The translations under genes were made by a program, and so were the position numbers. The notes under the pieces are model-generated. The model was not told where the DNA came from and did not search any database. It saw nothing but the letters and a program-made list of their open reading frames with translations. Positions 1 through 5,019 of a stretch of 5,019 nt of DNA are shown in pieces (within the stretch, counting starts at the first letter, position 1; the number at the start of each line of letters is the position of its first letter). This stretch comes from Cyclobacteriaceae bacterium. GTDB taxonomy: Bacteria; Bacteroidota; Bacteroidia; Cytophagales; Cyclobacteriaceae. Where the stretch lies: NCBI GenBank assembly GCA_013140395.1, contig JABFSY010000232.1, forward strand, positions 1 through 5,019, written 5' to 3'.

Positions 1-1
1 C

Positions 2-691
2 GTCTCCAAATCAAAAATAAGCGAGAGTCAAAAGACAACGATATTGGCTCATCTCTCAATAGCGCATAAGCTAGAAGACATAAAAGCGGATCTCGTGATA
101 GAGGCAGTGGTGGAAAAGCTAGACGTAAAGCAGCAATTGTTCCGCGTGTTAGAGAATAACAGCAAGGGCAGTATTCTTGCGTCAAACACCTCTTCACTTT
201 CGATCACTGAAATTGCGGCTGGCCTAAAAAATCCAGAACGATTTGTTGGCCTCCATTTTTTTAATCCCGCAGCGCTCATGAACCTTGTAGAAGTTGTGCG
301 AGGAACTTCGACTGATGACTCAGTAGTGTCTATCATGATGGATTTTTCCAAATCGCTAAATAAAACAGCAGTGTTGGTAAAAGATTCGCCTGGTTTTATC
401 GTTAACAGGGTAGCTCGCCACTATTATGTGGAGGCGCTAAAACTATTGGAAGAGGGGGTGGCCTCACATGAGCAAATTGATAGGCTCTTACGCAACGCGG
501 GTTTTAAAATGGGTCCGTTTGAACTGATGGATTTGATCGGAATGGACATCAATTTTGCGGTCACTTCTTCGCTGTATCAGGCGTTTCATCAAGATCCAAA
601 GTTTAGGCCAAGTCGAATTCAGCAACAAAAGGTGATGGCTGGGCATTTGGGCAAAAAAACAGGAAGGGGTTTTTATGATTACACAAAATAA
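2..691 (+). CDS. 3-hydroxyacyl-CoA dehydrogenase, 5'-truncated by the window edge
   Basis: This enzyme oxidises (S)-3-hydroxyacyl-CoA to 3-ketoacyl-CoA with NAD(P)+, a cytosolic step of beta-oxidation or phenylacetate-type CoA pathways. The frame is open from base 2, so the gene starts upstream. Compared with single-domain Hbd/PaaH proteins of about 280 residues, roughly 50 N-terminal residues, including the GxGxMG dinucleotide loop, are missing. Visible in order are the end of the Rossmann domain (DLVIEAVVE), the substrate-contacting SNTSS, the catalytic His in HFFNP (codon 254-256), its partner Glu in LVEVV (290-292), the conserved Asn in PGFIVNR (404-406), and the C-terminal helical domain closing with GRGFYDYTK. 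All the expected active-site residues in the visible part are present. The 3' end overlaps the next gene by 17 bases. PaaH, Hbd and FadB-like single-domain paralogues cannot be told apart from this fragment, so no symbol is given. Confidence 0.95.
   Translation, partial: VSKSKISESQKTTILAHLSIAHKLEDIKADLVIEAVVEKLDVKQQLFRVLENNSKGSILASNTSSLSITEIAAGLKNPERFVGLHFFNPAALMNLVEVVRGTSTDDSVVSIMMDFSKSLNKTAVLVKDSPGFIVNRVARHYYVEALKLLEEGVASHEQIDRLLRNAGFKMGPFELMDLIGMDINFAVTSSLYQAFHQDPKFRPSRIQQQKVMAGHLGKKTGRGFYDYTK
661..669 (+). promoter_or_regulatory. Shine-Dalgarno-like site supporting the start at 675
   Basis: AGGAAGGGG lies inside the final codons of the dehydrogenase gene, five bases before ATG 675. It favours the overlapping start over GTG 738. 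Caution: these bases also encode the conserved Gly-Arg-Gly of the dehydrogenase C-terminus, so the purine run may be there for coding reasons, and many Bacteroidota genes do not rely on such sites. Confidence 0.4.
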
Positions 692-1148
692 ATTGGTCCC
701 TAACACTCCAATCAGCGGAGGCCTAAATGCCAAATGGGTGGCTGCTTGTAGCTTGCGGTTTGCAGCAATTGTATTGTTCATCGCGATGTTTGACAACAGC
801 TACGCCCAAGCTTCTTTTCCTCCGGTTACGATCAACCTAAATTACCCACAATACCAACGTCTGCGCCTCGATGGAGGATACCAATATGTTGATGACGTTG
901 GAATGAGAGGTGTCATTATCTATCGGCTAGACGTGACCACCTACATCGCCTATGAAAGACTTTGTTCATTCGAGGATGATGCGATTGTGAGCGTAGACGG
1001 CTCAGGTCTGTTTATGAAAGGCTGCCAGTCTACCTATGATTTTTCAGATGGTCGCCCCTCTGGAGGATCGGCTTTCAGGCCATTGTTGCGTTACAGAACT
1101 TCCTTGACAGGAAATTCATTGGTAATCACAGATGAAATAGTTTATTAA
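675..1148 (+). CDS. Exported Rieske-like fold protein lacking histidine ligands
   Basis: A 157-residue protein with a hydrophobic segment at about residues 30-39 followed by SYAQA, which reads as a signal peptide cut after Ala44 (Gln at +1 is common in Bacteroidota). The mature part is beta-rich and ends in a Gly/Pro loop and a final strand (GGSAFRPL, then LVITDEIVY), as in Rieske [2Fe-2S] domains. The two ligand loops keep the cysteines with Rieske-like spacing, but the motifs are C97-S-F99 and C117-Q-S-T120 instead of CxH and CxxH. A normal cluster is therefore unlikely; the cysteines could form a disulfide. I recall similar secreted Bacteroidota proteins annotated as Rieske-like or hypothetical; their function is unknown. 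The start at 675 has a purine-rich AGGAAGGGG five bases upstream, but gives a long 22-residue n-region. GTG at 738, beginning just before the hydrophobic segment, is an alternative without a well-placed ribosome site. Confidence 0.75.
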   Translation: MITQNKLVPNTPISGGLNAKWVAACSLRFAAIVLFIAMFDNSYAQASFPPVTINLNYPQYQRLRLDGGYQYVDDVGMRGVIIYRLDVTTYIAYERLCSFEDDAIVSVDGSGLFMKGCQSTYDFSDGRPSGGSAFRPLLRYRTSLTGNSLVITDEIVY

Positions 1149-1159
1149 AACAGAATTTT

Positions 1160-2944
1160 CTATTCTACCTCCTCAACCTGCATCTGTTTTTCATACAGCT
1201 CTTTGTAGGCGCCCTCTTTGGCAATTAGAGTTTCATGTGTTCCCTCTTCCACCATTTCTCCATCTTGAAGCACGATAATTTTGTTCGCCAGCTTTGCGGA
1301 TGATACGCGATGAGAAATAATGATGCTCGTTCTGCCCTTCATGATCTTCTTCATACTATTGAGAATCGTGTTCTCCGTTTTTGTGTCAACCGCTGAGAGC
1401 GCGTCATCCAAAATCAAAATCTTTGGCTCCCTTGCTACTGCTCGTGCAATGGACACTCGTTGTTTTTGACCTCCCGATAACGTTATGCCTCGTTCTCCCA
1501 CCCGGGTGGCAAAAGCGCTCGGGAAACCCATGATATTATCGTACACATCCGCATCTTTAGCGGCCTGAATCACTTTGCCTTCATCAGCTGTTTTCAAACC
1601 AAAAGCAATGTTGTTGAAGATGGTATCGCTGAATAGAAAAACATCTTGTGGCACTACCCCCATCTGACTTCGCAGACTGATTAAATTGTAATCTTTGATA
1701 GAAATTTTATCAATCTTTATTTCTCCCTGGGTGACATCATATAATCTAGAGATGAGATTAGAAACCGTACTCTTTCCCGATCCGGTGCCTCCAATGATGG
1801 CAATCGATTCTCCTGGCTTAATGTTAAAAGAGAGATTTTTAATAGCCTGAATTCCTGTATCGGGATAGGTAAATGAAACGTGTTGAAACTCAATTTCACC
1901 TTGAATCTCTCGTTGAATATTCTGTTCAGAAACAATGTCTGTCTTTGTTTTTAAAAATTCGTTGATGCGTTTTTGAGACGCCTCCGCTCGCTGCACCAAG
2001 CTGCTTGTCCATCCCAGCGATGCCACAGGCCAAGTCAATAAGTTTACATAAATGATAAACTCAGCAATGTTTCCAAATGTTAGTGAGCCGTTGATGACCT
2101 CTACACTACCCGCGTAAACTGTGAAAACCGTACTTAAGCCAATAAGCCCCATAATAACCGGAAAAAATAAGGCTTGCACTTTGGTAAGCTTTAAAGATTG
2201 CTTCTTGTATTCGTTGCTTTCCGTTGAAAAATTGGCAACAGATTCCGCTTCGCGTGTAAAAGATTTAATTACCCGAATACCCGAAAAAGCTTCCTGTACA
2301 AATGTGCTTAGCCGTGATTGGCTTTTTTGAATCAGTTCAGAACGGTGTTCCACAATATTATTGACGTAGAAAATACTGATGGACAAAATCGGTAGGGGCA
2401 AAAGTGCATAGAGAGTCAATTTAGGGCTGATGCTAAACATGATTGGGATCAGCATCATAAACAAAGTGATGAGAGTCAGCCCATACATGATCGAGGGCCC
2501 CAAATACATACGAACCCGGCTGACGTCTTCACTGATTCGATTCATCAAGTCGCCCGTGTTATTTCTGCGATAAAAGCTAAGCGGCAACGATTCGTAATGC
2601 TCGAAGATTTCGTTTTTCAAATCGAATTCCACTAGCCGACTCATAACGATTAACGTTTGGCGAACCAGGTAGAGAAAGAAGCCTCTCAATAGCGCCATGC
2701 CCAGAATAAGGAGGGCATAGATCAATATTCCTTTAGAGAACACGTTAAAAAATGCCTGCTGCGCAACGCTTTTATCTAAGGACCGATAGATGCGAATATT
2801 GTCGGTGACTAAATCAATGGAGTACCGAACCATTTGCGCGGGGAGAATTTGAAAGGCGTTAGAGATGATGACCCAGATCAGCCCTAGGATCATCAGCTTT
2901 TTGTACTTTAGGAGATACTTATTAAGATAGAAAAGTTCTTTCAT
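1160..2944 (-). CDS. ABC exporter half-transporter (fused permease and ATPase), MdlA/YheI-like
   Basis: A 594-residue inner-membrane half-transporter of normal length that should dimerise to export a lipophilic substrate; the substrate cannot be read from sequence. Six membrane helices lie at about residues 17-37, 74-96, 152-172, 175-196, 258-280 and 289-308. The ATPase domain starts near 350, with A-loop Tyr360, Walker A GGTGSGKS (385-392), Q-loop Gln433, X-loop GERG (483-486), signature LSGGQKQR (489-496), Walker B ILILD (509-513), D-loop SAVD (517-520) and H-loop His545. The residue after Walker B is Asp514, not the usual catalytic Glu. This DDALSAVD form is typical of the MdlA/YheI (BmrC) side of heterodimeric exporters, but no partner gene is adjacent. 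Start ATG (2944-2942) has no Shine-Dalgarno sequence. The gene is divergent from nusB and convergent with the Rieske-like gene, so it is transcribed alone in this window. Confidence 0.96.
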   Translation of the reverse strand: MKELFYLNKYLLKYKKLMILGLIWVIISNAFQILPAQMVRYSIDLVTDNIRIYRSLDKSVAQQAFFNVFSKGILIYALLILGMALLRGFFLYLVRQTLIVMSRLVEFDLKNEIFEHYESLPLSFYRRNNTGDLMNRISEDVSRVRMYLGPSIMYGLTLITLFMMLIPIMFSISPKLTLYALLPLPILSISIFYVNNIVEHRSELIQKSQSRLSTFVQEAFSGIRVIKSFTREAESVANFSTESNEYKKQSLKLTKVQALFFPVIMGLIGLSTVFTVYAGSVEVINGSLTFGNIAEFIIYVNLLTWPVASLGWTSSLVQRAEASQKRINEFLKTKTDIVSEQNIQREIQGEIEFQHVSFTYPDTGIQAIKNLSFNIKPGESIAIIGGTGSGKSTVSNLISRLYDVTQGEIKIDKISIKDYNLISLRSQMGVVPQDVFLFSDTIFNNIAFGLKTADEGKVIQAAKDADVYDNIMGFPSAFATRVGERGITLSGGQKQRVSIARAVAREPKILILDDALSAVDTKTENTILNSMKKIMKGRTSIIISHRVSSAKLANKIIVLQDGEMVEEGTHETLIAKEGAYKELYEKQMQVEEVE

Positions 2945-3070
2945 GCCCCGATAAAAACGAAAGGTACTTGATTTGGTTCATTTTGGTACGGCTGGAATTT
3001 TTGATTTTCGAATTTTAATTGTTGTTAAGTCGATGTAATTTGCCGCCTCATTCAAACGTTCTTTACCCGA
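2945..3070. promoter_or_regulatory. Divergent intergenic region between the ABC exporter and nusB
   Basis: This AT-rich 126-bp spacer must hold the promoters for both divergent genes, but neither is clear. Toward nusB, GTAATTTG (3035-3042) misses the Bacteroidota -7 box TAnnTTTG by one base, and no TTG sits at the right distance. Toward the ABC gene, the minus strand reads TACCTTTC (2966-2959), also one mismatch, which would leave a leader of only about nine bases. I see no terminator or strong inverted repeat here. Confidence 0.35.
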
Positions 3071-4195
3071 ATGCTTAACAGACGTACCATCCGCATCAAA
3101 ATCATGCAAAGCCTATTTGCTTTCGAGCAATGCAAAGAAGCAAATTACCTTCTCTCTCTTGACTTGTTAGATGAGCGTTTTAGCCCCGACTTGAATAGCA
3201 TGGAGGTGCAGGATAAAGAGTCCCTTCGAAAGCAAAAGAAAGAAGCAAAACAAGTTTTCGAAAATCAGTTTAAAAAAATAACGGCTACCGGTCAGACAGA
3301 GAAAGCAATCTCAAGTGCCGTAGCTGATGCAACCAGCCTATTTGAAAAACAGGTTCGAAAGGATCAACAATTTCTCGGAAAGAATATCACCATCGAAATT
3401 CAGAAGCTAACAGAAACCTATCACAACACATTAGGTCTGATAATAGCATTGGCCGAAGTGGCCGGTGGTGAGAAGAAGTCCATTCATGCAAATTTTCCGA
3501 ATCAGCCAATTATTCAGGCACTCATCGACAACCCGGAGTTGAAAAAGGAGTTGTTGCGCTCTGCCGGATGGGCCAATAAGATAACCTTGGTTCGGGATTG
3601 GTTTCGAGAGATACTAAAGGAAGACAAAGAATATCAAAAATTCATAGAATCGAAGTCGCAAGAGCTCGATTCGCAGAAAGCATTTTTAAAATATCTCTTA
3701 AGAAAGGTAATCTTAGGCAGTAACGCCATCAACGACTATTTTGAGGAACAAGATATTCGCTGGGCGGAAGACAAAGACATTATCAAGAGTTTGGCTGAAA
3801 AGACAATTAAGTCTTTTGATGGGCAAAAGGTAGAGTTGCAAAAGGTTTCTTTAGATTGGGAAGACGACAAACTGTTTATAGATAGGTTATTCAAAAATAC
3901 CATTGAGTTGGATGAATCCTATAAGGAATTGATCGCACAAAACACAAAAAACTGGGAGGTTGATAGATTGCCACTAACCGATCGTGTCATTTTGGAAATG
4001 GCGTTGGCCGAAATGGTTAATTTCCCCAATATTCCCGTGAAAGTTACGATTAACGAATACATTGAATTAGCCAAGGAATACAGCACCCCCAAGAGTCGCC
4101 AGTTTATAAACGGGATTCTCGATGTGATTTCGAAAAAAATGAAAGAGTCGGGGGCAGTGAAGAAAAGTGGCCGGGGTTTGATCGATAACAAATAA
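3071..4195 (+). CDS. nusB: Transcription antitermination protein NusB, long Bacteroidota form
   Basis: NusB pairs with NusE (ribosomal protein S10) on boxA RNA to support antitermination and rRNA transcription. The N-terminus MLNRRTIRIKIMQSLFAFEQ matches the first helix of the NusB fold, with its basic RNA-contacting residues. The rest of the recognisable fold is at the C-terminus, about residues 290-355: LPLTDRVILEMALAEM, IPVKVTINEYIELAKEYS and RQFINGILD, matching the INEAIELAK...FVNGVLD region of E. coli NusB. Between them lie some 250 residues, largely charged and predicted helical by eye, so the protein is 374 residues against about 140 in E. coli. Long NusB proteins of this kind are, as I recall, normal in Bacteroidota. 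The start at 3071 is chosen because the conserved first helix begins right there; no Shine-Dalgarno sequence is seen. The YtxH gene follows after 45 bp and may be co-transcribed. Confidence 0.93.
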   Translation: MLNRRTIRIKIMQSLFAFEQCKEANYLLSLDLLDERFSPDLNSMEVQDKESLRKQKKEAKQVFENQFKKITATGQTEKAISSAVADATSLFEKQVRKDQQFLGKNITIEIQKLTETYHNTLGLIIALAEVAGGEKKSIHANFPNQPIIQALIDNPELKKELLRSAGWANKITLVRDWFREILKEDKEYQKFIESKSQELDSQKAFLKYLLRKVILGSNAINDYFEEQDIRWAEDKDIIKSLAEKTIKSFDGQKVELQKVSLDWEDDKLFIDRLFKNTIELDESYKELIAQNTKNWEVDRLPLTDRVILEMALAEMVNFPNIPVKVTINEYIELAKEYSTPKSRQFINGILDVISKKMKESGAVKKSGRGLIDNK

Positions 4196-4207
4196 TCGGA
4201 AAGGTCG

Positions 4208-4215
4208 TATCTTTG
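4208..4215 (+). promoter_or_regulatory. Bacteroidota -7 box (TATCTTTG) upstream of the YtxH gene
   Basis: TATCTTTG is a perfect match to TAnnTTTG, the -7 element of the main Bacteroidota sigma factor, placed 25 bases before the YtxH-type start in the 45-bp gap after nusB. Transcription would begin at about 4220-4223. No TTG (-33) lies within the usual 17-23 bases; the nearest, at 4178-4180 inside nusB, is 27 bases away. It is probably an internal promoter adding to read-through from nusB. Confidence 0.55.
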
Positions 4216-4240
4216 CCACCCCTGATGTAGACAAAAGACT

Positions 4241-4552
4241 ATGAGCAAAAAAGGAAGTAATGCATTGATGGCTTTTCTGGCAGGCGCAGCAGCCGGAGCG
4301 ATTTTGGGAATATTATATGCCCCCGATAAAGGCACCAACACACGTGAAAAACTGTCTTTTAAGTTGGACAAGTATAAGAAGCTGCTAGAGGGGTACATCT
4401 CTGACTTGGTGGCTGGTACCGAGACCCCCAATCCAACGGAAGCCAAATCGCAGGGTCAAAAGGTGGTAACTGAAGCAAAAGACAAAGCGCAACGGTTATT
4501 GGATGACGTGGACGAGTTGCTGGAGCAATTGCGAGGCAACAAAAACAGTTAA
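4241..4552 (+). CDS. Small YtxH-domain membrane protein
   Basis: A 103-residue protein of the YtxH family. A short basic N-terminus (MSKKG) leads into one membrane segment at about residues 8-27, followed by the conserved family stretch LYAPDKGTNTREKL and a charged, helical tail (residues 36-58 and 64-98, probably coiled coil). The membrane segment has glycines 15, 19 and 23 spaced every four residues, a glycine zipper that favours helix packing or oligomers. The family includes Bacillus YtxH, a general-stress-associated protein without a defined biochemical role; no reaction can be assigned. The start follows an A-rich stretch without a Shine-Dalgarno sequence, normal for this phylum. It sits 45 bp after nusB and is followed by the separately promoted DUF1573 gene. 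Confidence 0.85.
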   Translation: MSKKGSNALMAFLAGAAAGAILGILYAPDKGTNTREKLSFKLDKYKKLLEGYISDLVAGTETPNPTEAKSQGQKVVTEAKDKAQRLLDDVDELLEQLRGNKNS

Positions 4553-4574
4553 AGATTTGTTAAACAAAGATTTG
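4551..4574 (+). repeat. Tandem AAAGATTTG pair with embedded palindrome TTTGTTAAACAAA
   Basis: AAAGATTTG occurs at 4551-4559 and again at 4566-4574, 15 bases apart start to start. Between and across them lies the perfect odd palindrome TTTGTTAAACAAA (4556-4568, centred on A4562). The block starts on the YtxH stop codon and ends three bases before the -33 element of the next promoter. That is where an activator or repressor site would be expected, but AT-rich sequence yields such patterns by chance. It is GC-poor and has no T-run, so it does not look like a terminator. Confidence 0.35.
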
Positions 4575-4576
4575 AG

Positions 4577-4609
4577 TTGGTTTTTAAAAGGTATTAATTT
4601 TTAATTTTG
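4577..4609 (+). promoter_or_regulatory. Bacteroidota-type promoter for the DUF1573 lipoprotein gene
   Basis: TTG at 4577-4579 (-33) and TAATTTTG at 4602-4609 (-7, perfect TAnnTTTG) are 22 bases apart, within the 17-23 range reported for Bacteroidota housekeeping promoters. Transcription should start at about 4614-4617, leaving a leader of about 100 nt before ATG 4716. This is the best-formed promoter in the window. Confidence 0.65.
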
Positions 4610-4627
4610 TCATTCGAAAAGATCATA

Positions 4628-4689
4628 ATATGAAATGGCCACTACGATGCTCAACACCCATCGGTATGATAATCTAGGCCATTCCATGT
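4628..4689 (+). promoter_or_regulatory. Hairpin in the 5' leader of the DUF1573 gene
   Basis: Bases 4628-4640 pair with 4677-4689 in 12 of 13 positions (one G-U pair, one A-C mismatch); the core AATGGCC/GGCCATT is perfect. Inside the 36-nt loop a second stem, CGATG (4645-4649) with CATCG (4659-4663), encloses nine bases and can extend by two pairs past a bulged G. No poly-U follows, so it is not an intrinsic terminator. I do not recognise a known riboswitch or leader class. A 15-codon ORF (4630-4677) lies within it. Confidence 0.45.
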
Positions 4690-4715
4690 GACCTTAAAAA
4701 ATAAATAGAAAACAC

Positions 4716-5019
4716 ATGAAAACAACAACAAAAGCACTGGCCATACTAGCAATAATGGCACTAGCCATTGGTTGCCGCGATAAGGCGTCAGAAAAAAGAA
4801 TTGCTGAATTGGAAACAAGATTGGCTCAAATGGAAGGTAATAAAGGCACGACCGTTACTCCCGCACCGGCAGCTACTCCAGAAGCAGCACCGGTGGAAGA
4901 AAAGCCCGAAGGACCTCTACCAAACATGGAATTTAGCACTACAGATCATGACTTTGGCACTGTAGACGAAGGGAAAAAGGTCACGTACACCTATAAAGTT
5001 AAAAATACAGGTCAGGCGC
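4716..5019 (+). CDS. DUF1573-domain lipoprotein, 3'-truncated by the window edge
   Basis: The first 101 codons are present; the gene runs off the window. Residues 1-20 form a lipoprotein signal: basic start (MKTTTK), hydrophobic core, and the lipobox-like LAIGC with lipidation at Cys20. After it come a short heptad stretch (Ile29, Leu32, Leu36, Met39) that could be a coiled coil, then an Ala/Pro/Glu-rich linker (about 48-69). The DUF1573 beginning follows at about 72: FSTTDHDFGTVDEGKKVTYT, then YKVKNTGQA, the typical start of this immunoglobulin-like (ASH/MSP-related) beta-sandwich. The protein should be membrane-anchored on the periplasmic side or at the outer membrane. No enzymatic role is known for the domain. 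The start is chosen because the signal peptide begins exactly there; there is no Shine-Dalgarno sequence, only an A-rich stretch. It has its own promoter and structured leader. Confidence 0.88.
   Translation, partial: MKTTTKALAILAIMALAIGCRDKASEKRIAELETRLAQMEGNKGTTVTPAPAATPEAAPVEEKPEGPLPNMEFSTTDHDFGTVDEGKKVTYTYKVKNTGQA

Noticed and set aside
44..46. TTG as the start codon of the dehydrogenase
   Set aside because: The frame stays open back to base 2 and the residues before it fit the helix preceding the family's ILxxxS strand; the true start is outside the window.
488..796. Minus-strand ORF across the dehydrogenase and exported-protein junction
   Set aside because: It is antisense to conserved dehydrogenase coding sequence and its translation resembles no known protein type.
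1134..1165. Inverted repeat GAAATAG / CTATTC with inner AAAA/TTTT as a bidirectional terminator
   Set aside because: The arms contain almost no G-C pairs, need a bulge, and overlap both coding ends; too weak to call a terminator.
3035..3042. GTAATTTG as the nusB -7 box
   Set aside because: It has one mismatch to TAnnTTTG and no TTG at 17-23 bases upstream; kept only as a possibility within the intergenic entry.
3919..4446. 175-codon minus-strand ORF across the end of nusB and the YtxH gene
   Set aside because: It lies antisense to two recognised genes, has no family-like motifs, and spans their intergenic gap; it is a shadow frame.
4677..4700. Hairpin plus following A-run as a rho-independent terminator
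   Set aside because: On the plus strand the stem is followed by A residues rather than U, and on the minus strand the T-run would precede the stem.
4768..4965. 65-codon plus-strand ORF near the window end
   Set aside because: It is out of frame inside the DUF1573 lipoprotein gene, whose frame gives a clear lipoprotein signal and domain start.

Overview
The window looks like ordinary chromosome from a member of the Bacteroidota, most likely the Cytophagia/Cytophagales side. Four things point there: an oversized NusB of the Bacteroidota type, a DUF1573 lipoprotein, a Rieske-like secreted protein resembling those I recall from this phylum, and two perfect matches to the Bacteroidota -7 promoter box (TAnnTTTG). 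Most starts lack a clear Shine-Dalgarno sequence, which also fits. I see no mobile element, CRISPR array, tRNA or rRNA.

Layout. Positions 2-691 (+) hold the C-terminal four-fifths of a 3-hydroxyacyl-CoA dehydrogenase that begins upstream of the window. Overlapping its last 17 bases is a small exported protein with a Rieske-like fold (675-1148, +). Its stop lies 11 bp from the stop of a convergent gene on the minus strand, a full-length ABC exporter half-transporter (2944-1160). A 126-bp divergent spacer follows. Then comes a rightward cluster: nusB (3071-4195), a small YtxH-type membrane protein (4241-4552), and the start of a DUF1573 lipoprotein gene (4716 to the window end, truncated there). 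The lipoprotein gene has its own well-formed promoter and a roughly 100-nt structured leader.

Function. The dehydrogenase belongs to fatty-acid or aromatic-CoA beta-oxidation. NusB is a transcription and ribosome-biogenesis factor. The ABC protein, YtxH protein and DUF1573 lipoprotein are envelope proteins, of which only the ABC exporter has a clear biochemical activity. Nothing shows that these genes form one pathway. The cluster looks like a housekeeping neighbourhood.

What deserves a second look: the Rieske-like protein keeps the two cysteines but has lost both histidine ligands; the ABC protein has Asp where the catalytic Glu of Walker B normally sits, with no partner subunit beside it; NusB carries a large insertion; and the DUF1573 leader combines a long hairpin, a possible pseudoknot and a 15-codon ORF. 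I did not find a convincing new multi-gene system.
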